A DNA stretch of 64,000 nucleotides from Dermanyssus gallinae (GCA_003439945.1 QVRM01007006.1:490001-554000), one strand, 5' to 3'; numbered from the stretch's first letter, positions 47,121 through 58,021 are shown. Translations and numbers: made by a program. The notes: generated from the letters alone by a model not told the origin.

Positions 47121-47894
47121 TCTTTATATATATATATATATATATTTCGCTCGCTCGCCCGCTCTTCCTATCCATGTGTCTCCTTCTCGTTTCTATTGAC
47201 TCCTGTCTGTTGGCAGAGATTGGATGGAAGATACGAACGTACACACGTGCCTGCGTGCACTGAGGTTCTATGCGTATGCGCCGCAGGCAGGTTCACGTTG
47301 TGCTTGTGTCGTTTGGTCGCCGGCTGCAAGTTGCACCACCTCGTTACGCTGCGTTGTGTTGCGTCTTCGTGGTCTGCGTGGTGGTGCTATTTTCGATGGC
47401 CATGGGATGGTGGTTTGAAGATTTGTTTCTGTTTTCGTATGTCTCGCTGGCCACCGTCGTGAAGGCGTGATGGCCGCGGTGGCCGAAGAGACGGCGTCAA
47501 CAACAACGACGACGGCGACTCACTTGTCATGCTCGGCTCGTTAGACATCGAACAGACTCGAGCGCCAACGAATCGGTAGTAGTAGCAGAAAAAGTAGTAG
47601 CAGTAGTAATAGTAGTAGTAGTAGCAGTAGTAGTAGTTGTGGGTGGGTGGCCCCCCACTCCACACCCCAACCCATCTCTTCAACCCCCACAACTCCCCCT
47701 CATGAAAGACCACACAGGCGTTGCCGTTGTCAGTTCAGTCTCGTTCGCCGTAGTCGCCGGTCGTGGTCGAAGTCACAGAGTTTCGTAGTCGGTAATGCCG
47801 CCTGCCTCTTCGACCAGAGCACGATGAGCTAGTTGCCTTCTTGCCTTCTGGCGTGCATTTTTCCCACGGCCTTTTGCATACATTTTGGTGTTGG

Positions 47895-47936
47895 CCAGTC
47901 GCGCTCACCGGCGTCACCGCCGGTGAGCGCGAATGG
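47895..47936. repeat. perfect 14-bp GC-rich hairpin with 4-nt loop
   Basis: CGCGCTCACCGGCG (47,900-47,913) and its exact complement (47,918-47,931) flank a TCAC loop. Pairing continues outward for five more positions with one mismatch. It lies in non-repetitive DNA and is the most stable compact hairpin I see in the window. Confidence 0.9.
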
Positions 47937-48506
47937 AAAAATTCCGGCGACAAAGTAAAGTTGTCGCTTGTTGACGCTCGGTTGAGTTTTTATATGCGAA
48001 TCACAACGACACCGACGACGACGACAACAGTTATAGCAGCAGCAGCAGCAACTGCAACCAATGACTACAACAACACTCAAAAAAACAACCACAAATAAGA
48101 ACAACAACAACAACAACAACAATATAGAACAGTATATTAATATACAGAAATAACAACGACAGCAACATTAACAACTGCTAACAGCGTTTTTTTTGTTGAT
48201 ATTATGAATCATTTACAACCGAAACAACAACGACAGTGCCAGTGATAAGGCCGATAACGGTAATAACGAAAACAACCACAACAACGTTAGTAACGACGGC
48301 AGAACGAACAATATCGTTAACAGCCACAACATTGACAGCAGCAACAACAACAACAACAACAACAACAGACAAACAAGAAACACGCAAAGCAAATAAGCTA
48401 CACAATGAAGACATGCCCAATTGCACTAGTGACGCGGGTATATACTTCTCAGGTGACTCGGCTCAAGGGTTTTGGTAACTCTGAATTATATATATAGTCA
48501 ATACTA

Positions 48507-48857
48507 TTGCTGCTGGACCTGCCGCTAGCTTGTTCCTGTGGTAAGATCGATGCGCAAGAATGCAATAATATCAGCAATACCGATGTCCACAAACACACAT
48601 GGATCAGTAGTACTCCGATGGCGTCTACTTCTACTTGTGTCGATGCGACTTTATATGCGATAATTCTCTGTCATAATTCTTATCATTTGTGCGACACAGA
48701 ACTCCACGATTGTGAGAGGTATAAACGTATGCACAACAGACACCTAGGTGCGATCGAAATATTGGTATTGTACTCTGTTCGGGTATCCGTCTGCCTTCCG
48801 TGTGTCAAGGGCCGACTTTGCTCAGGTTTATCAAAACCGTGCGAATGGGGGGTGTAA
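48507..48857 (+). CDS. weak candidate frame, Cys-rich
   Basis: A 116-codon frame without a good start begins LLDLPLACSCGKIDAQECNN. It holds ten Cys spread through non-repetitive sequence and ends KGRLCSGLSKPCEWGV just before a 29-bp minisatellite. Codon use shows no bias, and the region is AT-richer than average. Low repeat content and length are the only support. Confidence 0.15.
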   Translation: MLLDLPLACSCGKIDAQECNNISNTDVHKHTWISSTPMASTSTCVDATLYAIILCHNSYHLCDTELHDCERYKRMHNRHLGAIEILVLYSVRVSVCLPCVKGRLCSGLSKPCEWGV

Positions 48858-48918
48858 GCAAGTCTTTAGGATCTTGCAGGGTGTAAGCAAGTCTCTCGGA
48901 TCTTGCAGGGTGCTTGCA
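48850..48918 (+). repeat. 29-bp minisatellite, two and a third copies
   Basis: Units beginning GGGTGTAAGCAAGTCT start at 48,850 and 48,879 and a partial copy starts at 48,908. Each unit carries a GCAGG / GTGTAAGC junction that resembles abutting splice sites. Confidence 0.85.
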
Positions 48919-49119
48919 GGGCGCAAATCTTTGGATTCAAGGTTATGTGTCCACATGCCTGGGGATGTGTCATGCATGCAACTCGTGGGCTAAACCTGAA
49001 ACGGGTCACCTTTTTAAGTCGTTAAACGAGGTCGGACCTAGAATATCGACCGGTTGTAACTCTATTCAGCTCAGAATTCAGCGTGACATTCGTACCTCAG
49101 GTTAAAGGAGGCAAATCTC

Positions 49120-49290
49120 TGCAGCTGCGCCAGATAATGGTCAACGCTTTCTGTTTTATCCGTGCACGTGTTGTTCTAGAATGATTTCACTAGGTTGGGA
49201 GGTTAATGGCTAATCATAATTTTCAAATAATATTAATAAACATGATCATTATTATTTATATTATTTTTTGCTTTTGAACGTAGCCAGGGA
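49120..49290. other. AT-rich unique sequence
   Basis: No open frame, with AATAATATTAATAAA-like sequence near 49,225. Nothing else seen. Confidence 0.4.
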
Positions 49291-49375
49291 GCATCTAGGG
49301 AACATAAAGGATGTTCACAGGATGACGCTTTTTCGTTTTTTTCTGTCTATATATATTTTCTCGTCTCTCTCTCGC

Positions 49376-49379
<4 letters not shown>

Positions 49380-49469
<90 letters not shown>

Positions 49470-49470
49470 C
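49380..49470 (+). repeat. TA tract between CT-rich runs
   Basis: About 37 pure TA units, one ACAT break, then more TA. Flanked on both sides by CTCTCT. Confidence 0.97.
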
Positions 49471-49808
49471 ACCGCGCTCTCTCTGTATATACTACATGGT
49501 CACTTTCCTGTTTCATCTCTGTTTCTCCCTTTCACTCTCTCTGCGCGCCACTGTCTATCGCTTTTCACCAAGCTGGCTGTAAATCAAAGATATGAGGGAA
49601 ATAATGTTTAGGAGGACATCACCACCATTATCCCCGGGTCCGCCGTTGTTGTTGTTGTTGTCGTCATCATCATCATCATCGCCACCACCACCACCACCAC
49701 CACCGCACTTAAATGACAGAATGAAGAAACAAAAGATTAGTCGCCGCCGCCTGCCTAGCCTCCCCCTCCCTCCCCCCAGATAAGAGGGAGACGACAGACA
49801 ACCGATGA

Positions 49809-50123
49809 TCACGATGCCGAAGCTTGTTGGACGTTTGTGGGGGCGGATCGCCGGGCGGTCGAGATGATGACTACGATGCTGATGATGATGATGATGATGA
49901 CGACGATGGTGAAGAAAGAGACGAAGAACTAGAAGTGATTGACGCCGACCGCCGGGCGGCCGGCGGGTTGATCAGGTCGCCTGCGTCTCCCTCTCTCTGT
50001 CGTATGTCTGTCTCTCTCTGTGGGCGTTTGTATGTATGTATGTACGTATGTATCTATGGGTGTTGGTCGCCTGCACTTTTTTTGGCCGAAATTAATGTGC
50101 GAACTGTCACGACGAGCGGGTGA
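49809..50123 (+). CDS. candidate acidic coding frame
   Basis: The frame opens after a TGA at 49,806-49,808 and reads SRCRSLLDVCGGGSPGGRDD, an Asp-rich block (about 18 residues), then GEERDEELEVIDADRRAAGG and LIRSPASPSLCR. It then enters TGTATG and CT repeats read as Ser/Tyr/Cys. The EERDEELEVIDADRRAAGGL part is unique sequence in the same frame as the GAT array, which favours coding. No ATG precedes it and no clear donor ends it. Confidence 0.27.
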   Translation, partial: SRCRSLLDVCGGGSPGGRDDDYDADDDDDDDDDGEERDEELEVIDADRRAAGGLIRSPASPSLCRMSVSLCGRLYVCMYVCIYGCWSPALFLAEINVRTVTTSG

Positions 50124-51284
50124 GATGATATGATGCGCTGAGTTACGACCGCCCCTGCTTCGTGTCTATCGGGGGCTAGACGGCTTGGTTAGAGGCGTAG
50201 GTGGAACTATCTATCGGTGGTCAGCGGCAGCAGCAGCAGCAGCAGCAATAATAATGGCAGCGACACCGGCGCCGCTATTGTCGCCGCTACCGCCTAGACA
50301 AAGAAAGTTGACAATTTATTGTGCTCGTTGTAGTAGTAGTAGTTGCTGTTGTAGTTGTTGTTGTTGTTGCTGTTGTTGTTGCTGTAGGAATGGTAGCAGC
50401 GGTACGGTAGGTACTGTATGGTAGTATCCACAGTCATCTAGACACACAATAAGATAAAGATCGTGCTGATCCGCAGTCTGCCGGGGCGGAAGAAAGAGGA
50501 GGAACAGTACGATTTAAGTTGCTACTCGAAGGAAACTCGTCGCTCGGAGAAGCCGCCTAATGAGTGACAAACGTCACACAGACGGACAGTCGTCCATTTG
50601 ACTAGCCGTCTGTTTTTTTTTTGTTGTCTGTTCGTCAGTTTATCCATCTATTTATTCTTTCTTTCATCTGTTCATCATCGTAGACGATAGTGTATGGTGA
50701 AGCGTATTGCTCGCTCTCGAAAAATTGCTGTTTTTCAGCAATGCACAGCAACAACAACATTAACAACAGCAACAACAACAACAACAACAACCAGGACGGC
50801 GACGACGACGACGACAACAACAACAACCACCAACGGCCCGACTATGAAAATATTAGAATAATACAAGATTAAAAGTCATGAGAAAACCGCACCGAAAGAA
50901 GATGGCTAGAAGTGGACCACGGGAACGGGTGGAAAGTCGAAAGGGGTTAGGGAATAGGGCCAAAGACAAAGATGTGAGCTGAATAGGTGCTACGTAAAGA
51001 CCTTTGCATCGGCCGCCGCAGTAATAGCCGTTGAAATTGAAGCCGCAACACAAATTAAAGCATCAACAACAACAACAACAGCAGCAACAGCTACAGCGAC
51101 ACCAGCTCCTCTACACCAGTGGAAGTAGAGGAGTAGAGGAAGAATAATGGTCTCGTAGATGTAGAACTACTAGTCGGTAGAACTAGAGGTAATGCGATAT
51201 CGCAGTGCCGTCTCTCCGTTCTTCCGTCTGTCAACCTGTGTCTCTATGTCAGTTGCGGTTGCGGTCCGAGTGCGTTGCTACAAG

Positions 51285-51925
51285 TGTGTAGTAGTAGTAG
51301 TAGTAGTGGTAGTGGTAGTGGTAGTATTCATGCTAATAATGGTCGTAATGGTTGTCGTAGGCGAACGTAGCGTAGTAGTAGTAGTAAGGCGTCAGTCAAC
51401 CAGACAGCCAGTTTATCACTTAGTTGGTGCGTCTGTCTGTCCGTTCATACGTCCGCGTGCCCGTTCGTCATCCCGTCACGTCACCCCCCCCCTGGCCCGT
51501 CACTCAATCACTCCACTAGTCGCTAGTCAGCCGGTGAAACCTGCTCATGCTCTCTCACCATCATCATCGTCGTCGTCGTCGTCGTTGTATCATCACGCTG
51601 TCGTTGTTATGGTTACGGTTGTTGTACTATTATTGTTGCTACTGTTGTTGTTGTTGTTGCTGTTACTGCTGCTGTTGTTGTTGTTACTGCTGCTGTTGTT
51701 GTTGTCGTTGACGTGTCTGTGGTTGTGGTCAACGTTAAATGCATTGAGATCGTTGTCGTCGTCGTTATCGTTGTTATTGTTGTTGTTGTTGTCTTCGTCG
51801 TCTGCGCTGCAGTTATTCTAGCAATCTACGTGATCATTTTTGCTGTTGTTGTTGTTGTTGTTGTTGTTGCTGCTGCTCTTGTTTTTGTTGTTGGTGGTAA
51901 TGTTGGTGTTGTTGTTGTCACCACC
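51285..51925 (+). repeat. GTA, GTC and GTT arrays
   Basis: A GTA block at 51,288-51,330, GTC near 51,570 and extended GTT/GCT from 51,610 to 51,925. The Val- and Leu-rich frames here are repeat translations. Confidence 0.9.
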
Positions 51926-53035
51926 ATAGACAACTAGTTCCGGTGGGCGTCTGGTAATCCGATGCGATGAGTACAAAGCGTTGACGGAGGCGTCAACAGC
52001 AGTCGCAGCAGAAGATGATGCAGCAGCAGCAGAAGGACCAAGCTACATCAGGCACTGAGTTTCCCTTTGGATGGTGACGTTCGCTGTCTCGCTCTCTCTC
52101 TCTCCCTCCCTCCCTCTCTTCAATTAGCATCGTGCCATTTCACCACCAGATTACCAGAAGAGCCCCCCCCCCCCGTTATACAGCCTGTAGCATTCTGGCA
52201 CGAGGCGCGCTACTACGACGAGTCTCGCGCTACTAGAAAGAAGTACGGCTATTTACTTTTCGACAGCAACGTTTACTTTATTTAGTCCTACTCCTACTCC
52301 TACTACTACTACTACTACTATTTCGACGGCGCCGGATTTTGAGTCGACTTGTTCTTCTACTACGGCCACAGCGACTACTGAGCTCCTATTACATTGCTGC
52401 TGTTGCTAGTCTTACGACTACTACTACTACTATTATACGAAGGACTCACTCCTACGCCTCTAGTTCTAGTTCTAGTTCTGTGTGTTGTGGGATCGCATCA
52501 CATCAGTCCTTGATCCCCCTTTGATACGCAGTTGCCCAATCCTCGCCTAGCCGTCTATACTCGCCCACACCCTCACACATACATACATACATAAGTCTAC
52601 AGCGAATGGTGCCGGCGTTACGAAGGCACATGTTTATTATTGTTCTTGTTACAGTTCTTATTGTTGTGGTTGTTGTTGTTGTTGTTGTTGTGGTGTTGTT
52701 GTGTTGTTGTTGGCATCGTCGCTGCAGTTGTTGCTGTTGTTGTTGTTGCTGCTGCTATGGGTGCTGCAATTGCCTCGTCGGTGCGCCGCTTACGGCGCAC
52801 GCGGGTGGTGGGAAACGTCGACTGCCTGCGACGACGTCAATGGTCGCCGCTGTCGTCAGCGGGTGGGAATCGAATCGTCGAATCCAATCGAGTCGGACGG
52901 GGGAGGCACGGGCTCGATCGACAGCATAGCCTTCTGAACGACAACGTGTAGGCAGGCCAACGGGGAAATGGGAAAAGGGGAAGAAATAGAGACACCGACA
53001 ACGCCACAAACGAGATATATTTATATCTATACACA

Positions 53036-53038
<3 letters not shown>

Positions 53039-53089
<51 letters not shown>
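53039..53089 (+). repeat. TA dinucleotide tract
   Basis: About 25 TA units. Confidence 0.96.
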
Positions 53090-53094
<5 letters not shown>

Positions 53095-53611
53095 TGAGAG
53101 GCGTGGATCGTCCTTAAAGGTTGCTTATGGCCGCGGACGCGTCGTCGGCGAAGGCGGCGGTAGCTGAGATCGCGACCAGCGACGACTAGATGTAAGCAAA
53201 CACGTTCGCGGCCGCTTTCAGGGGCCTCCGGGAGCCAGCTTCGACCCATCAGTTCTAAGAGTTCAGACACGACGCTTTCCTGCCTGCCTGTCTGGCTGCG
53301 TCCGTTCGACCGCCCGTTCACTTGGCTATTTATCTGTCCGTTTGTCCTTCCTTCCGATCATTCGAGGGAAGAAAGGCGGCGACGGAGCAGGGGTGGAACC
53401 GGGAATAGGCAGAGAGAGAGAGAGAGATAGACTCGCATCCAAGGTTTGGAAAGCCATTGGCATCGACAACGAGTCGGATCTGACCTTCCTTCCAGTCTCT
53501 TGCTTTTTTCCTCTCTCTCTCCCCCTTTTTCTCTCCTTGCCTGGCTGGTTGCTTGCCGGCCGGCCAGCCAGCCAGCCTGCGAGCCTGCTTCTATTGCTCT
53601 TCGTTGCTTCG

Positions 53612-53658
53612 TTTCGGGTTGTTCTCCTTTCGGGTTGTTCTCCTTTCGGGTTTTCCAG
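53612..53658 (+). repeat. triplicated 16-bp pyrimidine-rich unit ending in a 3' splice site
   Basis: The unit TTTCGGGTTGTTCTCC occurs twice exactly (53,612-53,627 and 53,628-53,643). A third, shortened copy at 53,644-53,658 ends TTTTCCAG. The array makes an unusually long U/C-rich tract in front of an AG at 53,657-53,658. A good branch point at the usual distance is not obvious. Confidence 0.75.
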
Positions 53659-53846
53659 CGCCGACGCTCGCCTCATCTGCCACCGCCGCCTATGACACGA
53701 CGACAACAGCTGTGGCAGCAGTAGCAACAGCAACAACATCAGCAAAGCCAACCAAATCGCTCCCAAAATGGAACTACTACGACGATTACTATGACGACGT
53801 TTACTACAACAGCAACAGCAACAACAACGACAACAACTCGTACTAA
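53659..53846 (+). CDS. candidate terminal coding exon with Tyr/Asp-rich C-terminus
   Basis: After the AG at 53,658, the frame entering in phase 1 reads PTLASSATAAYDTTTT, an Ala/Thr-rich stretch, then KPTKSLPKWNYYDDYYDDVY, an Asn/Ser tail and a TAA. The KWNYYDDYYDDVYYN segment is not explained by the neighbouring CAA and ACG repeats: its TAC, GAC, GAT and TAT codons are mixed. The other two frames stop soon. The first-exon candidate at 10,951 ends in phase 1, so the two are compatible in principle. No polyadenylation signal is seen close downstream. Function unknown. Confidence 0.33.
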
Positions 53847-54491
53847 CCAGGCACCCAACTAGCTAGCCAGGCTCTCAGTGGGCCAGCCGATCGGGAAACA
53901 AGACCCAAACGAAATGTCGATCGAAGGCGTGAGCGAATCACTAAGAAGAGGTGGAAAGCTTTTCTCTTCCTTCTAACGGTGGATCAACAAGCGTGCTTAT
54001 GGATGGATGGATGTACGTGTATATATGTGTCTGTCTATCTGTCTGTCTGTTTGTCTGTCCGACTCTTTAGTTATCCGTTCGCTCGTCCGTCCGACAATCT
54101 GTCGGTATGTATACATACATGTATGACCATGCATCGAGGCCATGCATTGGCACCAACTGGGTGGTGAAGTTGATAATGCCGCTGGTGTTGTTGCTGCTGC
54201 TGCTGCTGCTACTGCCGCCGTAGGTGCTTTCTACAAGATTCGCTCTCTTCTTTCTACAAGACTCTCTCGTCAAGAACACGAAACTCTCTCTCTACTGCGA
54301 CGGCCAGGACAAAACGATCGACCAGTCGTGGCCTGCGCTGCTGGCTGGTCTACTGCTGTTGCTGCTGCCGCTGCCGTCTGGTGGACTTGCGTCGCGCGAG
54401 AAGTGCGACGCGAGAACCGAGACCGAAAGCCGAGTAAGCTAGATTTAGAGAGAGAGACCGAAAGATGAAAAAAGCTAGTATAGGAGCAGCA

Positions 54492-54941
54492 TCAGCGGGA
54501 AAACGTCTCGGCCCGGCGGCTGCGGCGGCTTACCGATCGGCTAGGCAGTGCGTCAGAGTCAGCCAGCTTAAGCTCAAGAGGGAAAAATCGGAGGAAAACC
54601 GAACACCCTCTGGAAAGCAACAAGTATCCGAGTAACGTCGAGTTGGCGGGCGGGCAGACGCTTGTCAATTGCAGCAAGCCGATATGCAGCACGCAGGCAG
54701 CAGAAAAGCAGACTTCAAGGCGGCGAGTTTGATGATGATCTTGATGGTGGTGGTGGTGGTGTTGATGATGATTATCGTGATTTTGTTGATGATGATGATG
54801 ATGACGGCCATCCTCATCATTAGCATCTTCAATATTCTTCCCCTTGTTATTATTGTCTTCTTCGTCTTCTTCTTCATCTCCTAGACGTCCTGCTCGTTTT
54901 TTATCTGTATTTGCTATTGTTGAGGTTGCTGTTGCTGTCAT
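54492..54941 (-). CDS. candidate coding frame, acidic, His-rich then unique
   Basis: The minus-strand frame begins in CAA-repeat sequence and then reads DKKRAGRLGDEEEDEEDNNN, a GKNIEDANDEDGR segment, and His/Gln/Asp-rich residues translated from CAT/CAC repeats. About 80 unique residues follow, including LEVCFSAACVLHIGLLQLTS and FFPLELKLADSDALPSRSV. A good 5' splice site on this strand (GATCG|GTAAGC, after position 54,534) falls in phase 0 inside the unique part. The combination of a long mixed-composition frame and a donor is suggestive. Function unknown. Confidence 0.28.
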   Translation of the reverse strand: MTATATSTIANTDKKRAGRLGDEEEDEEDNNNKGKNIEDANDEDGRHHHHHQQNHDNHHQHHHHHHQDHHQTRRLEVCFSAACVLHIGLLQLTSVCPPANSTLLGYLLLSRGCSVFLRFFPLELKLADSDALPSRSVSRRSRRAETFSR

Positions 54942-54975
54942 TGTTGCTCATGTCGTTGTCGTTGCTACTCTTGTT

Positions 54976-55108
<133 letters not shown>

Positions 55109-55124
55109 CCGTCTGCTGTTGTCT

Positions 55125-55158
55125 TTGTTGTTGTTGTTGTTGCCGTCTTCTGTTGTCT

Positions 55159-55190
<32 letters not shown>

Positions 55191-55192
55191 GC
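55125..55192 (+). repeat. duplicated CCGTCT-CTGTTGTCTT module with GTT run
   Basis: GCCGTCTGCTGTTGTCTTTG and a one-base variant follow each other, each trailed by a GTT run, at the end of the long GTT array. Confidence 0.7.
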
Positions 55193-55468
55193 AAGCTGCC
55201 GAAACGAGTTCTACGAGGCAGATTCAGCCGAGTTTAAACCTTTGCGCTGGCCATGCCGGTATCTGTGCGTCCGTCCGTCCGTCCGCCGTCTATCCGTGTA
55301 CTCGTATGTCTGCCTGTATAATGGTCCACACAATACCAACCACTAAATAACCGCCGGCCTGACTCTCGTTTGGTCCGTTTTGCGGCGTCGACCTGACTGT
55401 CGTTACCGATACCAGGCGTTCTAAACATTCCACTCTCTCTATCCACCCCCCCTCTCTCTCTCTCAATA

Positions 55469-55544
<76 letters not shown>

Positions 55545-55545
55545 A
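55469..55545 (+). repeat. TA tract with two CA breaks
   Basis: Preceded by a CT-rich run, pure TA otherwise. Confidence 0.96.
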
Positions 55546-55847
55546 ATCACTCTCATTCTTTCTCGCTGCCTCGCTGGTGCGTTTTCCATTGACCACTCAC
55601 GGTCACCAGCCACGGTTCCGTGACCACCAGTCGAAAAGGATGCCGAACTGCTGTGGGGACCAGGATGGGCTGGGGGCGGGGGGTGAGGGGTGCTGGTGGT
55701 GGCGGTGTTGTCGTAGGCGCGCAGAGACAAGTCAGCAAGTTCTGCAAGAGGAGATGAGATCAAGGTGGCGGCACGGTGAAGTCTACCAGGGGTGCAGAGC
55801 AGAGATGCTGTGTGTTGTTGTTGTTGTTGTTGTCGTCGTTATTGTTT

Positions 55848-55947
55848 TTGCTGTTGTCATTGTTGTTGGTATTGTTTTTGCTGTCATTGTTGTTGGTATT
55901 GTTTTTGCTGTCGTTGATGTTGTTGTTACTGTTTTTGCTGTTGTTGT
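55848..55947 (+). repeat. 27-bp minisatellite in a GTT-rich region
   Basis: TCATTGTTGTTGGTATTG followed by TTTTTGCTG recurs with a 27-base period, about two exact copies and flanking degenerate ones. Confidence 0.75.
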
Positions 55948-56439
55948 TGTTGTTGTTGTTAGTGCTGTCTTAGAGCAATAGTTGTAGCTGCAGTGGCTGT
56001 AGTATCGGTTAGTATTGGTGTAGCTATGTAGCGACGCGGCAGAAACAGCAACATCGCTTGTGGTGCTAGTGGTAGTGGTGATGGTGGTGGTGGCGGCTGA
56101 GTACGGCAGACCTACGTGTCGTCTATGGGTCTATCGGTTGGCTAGCTTTGTTTACGCGCTTGGCTGGCGTTGCTGTCTGTGCGTTGCGCTGCAAAGAGGC
56201 TCTCTGCGTTTGCCGATGCGCCTGCTGCTGCTGCGGCTGCTACATCTTTTGCTAGCGTTGCTGATTCGAATCGCTTCTGTTGCTTTGAAGGTACTTGTCT
56301 ATCAAATGTCTCTTCTTGACATGAGGTAAAAAGAGAATGGACGGCGTGCTGTATATATATATATATATATATATATATGAACCCACAACGTATGGCATCC
56401 GGGTCGCAGGTCAGCTTCACGACATCATCCTGCTAGCAA

Positions 56440-56473
<34 letters not shown>

Positions 56474-56535
56474 TTTTTTGCTATAAGACTTTGTAACACA
56501 AATGTCGTATACTTTGATGTACTTGCCAGTGCTTC

Positions 56536-56536
<1 letters not shown>

Positions 56537-56571
<35 letters not shown>
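56537..56571 (+). repeat. AAT/ATA triplet tract
   Basis: About eleven ATA units. Confidence 0.92.
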
Positions 56572-56573
<2 letters not shown>

Positions 56574-56650
56574 CATAATTGAATTACCTAGCAATTGTCA
56601 ATAAACACTATTGTTCATTGACGAGTTTATTTTGATTAGCTGTTGTCATG

Positions 56651-56690
56651 CTGACGTCTGTCATGTTTTTGTCGTTGTTTCAGGTGAGTG
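56651..56690 (+). promoter_or_regulatory. second candidate recursive splice site
   Basis: The branch-like CTGAC (A at 56,654) lies 29 bases before CAG at 56,681-56,683. A U-rich tract (TGTTTTTGTCGTTGTTT) precedes the AG, and GTGAGTG follows at once, a near-perfect 5' splice site. It has the same strand and the same architecture as the 20,600 site and sits in repeat-poor DNA. This supports a very long plus-strand intron, but it does not by itself show which gene. Confidence 0.5.
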
Positions 56691-56699
56691 ATCCGACGT

Positions 56700-57590
56700 A
56701 AAGCCACATTTGTCTGTGCTCCGTCCAGTTAGCAAAGACACATACAAGACTCAAGGAGCGGCAGAAGACCCGATATTAGAATTGGGCCACCTTCGATAAC
56801 CATATAGCGTTGCCACTATAAGCACTGAAGGCACAACATTCATATTCTACCGTGGCCGACATGTTTACATTCTTAGACATGCTTCGTATTTACTATTCGT
56901 ACTTATACTACTATTCGTATATTTAATATGATATGTGCTAGGTTTATATGTAGTCGTGTATATGATTTTTGGGAAGTTCCAATGTAAACGTGTACCAGAT
57001 TACGATGTATGAGTGCGCGCAGAAGAATAGGTGCTATTCATGTTGCCATAGAGGGGGTTAGTTGCGTGCACGCGGGCAGATGGACACATCAGAGGAGGGA
57101 GGGGCATAAGCGCGGGAAATGGAGATGATTAAACACAGAGGCGATAGTACAGGAACATAGAAAGGTACAGGAGCATAAAAAGGTGCAGGAGCATAGAAAT
57201 AGATAGAATCGGACGACTAGACGGACAGAGGGCGGGGGAGCGTGCGTAGATACAAACCGCTCACCCGCGCAGCGTCGTTACCTGCGCCTTAACCGGCGTC
57301 TTAACCAGCCTGACATTCACATACGATTGCATATGATTGCACGACGTCACTCTCGAACGACATGACGTCCGAACGCACACGCCGGTGGTTAGTTAAGCGT
57401 CGTTAGCAGTCGCCGCTGTTGCCGCAGACGCAACCACAACTGTAACATGGCCGCCGCCACTGCCGCCGCCCCAGCCACCGCCGGCGTCTCGTCGTTACTC
57501 GAATGTCAATAGCCTGATGCCGAACAGATAATAAATGCGAACGAAGCGAGGCGGGTAAAGTGCGGCCGGCGCAAGGCGGGCAACGGGCGT
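56700..57590. other. repeat-poor stretch, no gene supported
   Basis: Unique sequence downstream of the second ratchet-type splice site, apart from the 57,148 minisatellite. No open frame of note before 57,599. Confidence 0.5.
57148..57201 (+). repeat. 18-bp minisatellite, three copies
   Basis: TACAGGAACATAGAAAGG at 57,148 is followed by two variants at 57,166 and 57,184. It is unrelated to the simple repeats around it. Confidence 0.85.
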
Positions 57591-57598
57591 CCGGTTGG

Positions 57599-57904
57599 TT
57601 ATCGCCTTGTTGTCCGCATGACTTGGTCATCGGCATCAGCAGGAGGTGGCTCATCATCATCATCATCATCAGCATCGTCGTGGTCTCCATCATCAGCACC
57701 GTCGTGGTCTCCATCATCAGCATCGTCGACTTCATCATCATCATCCGGCTCCTCATCATTATCAACGTCATGATCGTCGGTTGGCGGTAGCCGGTTGTTG
57801 GCTTTATTGCAGGCGTCATGATACGACGACAACGACGTCGGCTTGGCTCGTCTTGGCTCGGCCTGGCCTGGCTTGCATTGCCTTGCATGTCCTCTTGTCT
57901 CTTC
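57599..57904 (-). CDS. candidate acidic coding frame with 24-bp in-frame repeat
   Basis: This minus-strand frame is open for about 100 codons after a TAA at 57,905-57,907 and has no ATG. It reads PRRAKPTSLSSYHDACNKAN, then NRLPPTDDHDVDNDEEPDD, two copies of an 8-codon unit (ADDGDHDG and ADDGDHDD), an Asp run, and EPPPADADDQVMRTTRR. The frame overlaps a longer Met/Thr-rich frame on the same strand that is a shadow of the GAT repeats. The unique flanks on both sides of the acidic block are in the same frame. Confidence 0.28.
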   Translation of the reverse strand, partial: EETRGHARQCKPGQAEPRRAKPTSLSSYHDACNKANNRLPPTDDHDVDNDEEPDDDDEVDDADDGDHDGADDGDHDDADDDDDDEPPPADADDQVMRTTRR

Positions 57905-58009
57905 TTATTGTCGTCTTTCGTCTGGCCGGCCTGGGGGGTGGTCGGTTTGCTGGTCATGCCTTGCCTTCAATGTTGCCTCATTGTCGTCATGGTCGCCGCT
58001 ATCGTTGTT

Positions 58010-58021
58010 GTTATTATTATT

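Noticed and set aside
48440..48456. ACTTCTCAG|GTGACT as a ratchet site
   Set aside because: GTGACT is a poor donor and no branch point is seen.
51192..51821. 209-codon Val/Leu/Ser-rich plus frame
   Set aside because: Follows GTA, GTC, GTT and CT repeats throughout, with no unique segment of note.
57403..57957. 184-codon minus frame rich in Met, Thr and Arg
   Set aside because: Met/Thr/Leu tract is the shifted reading of the GAT array. The acidic frame on the same strand is the better candidate.
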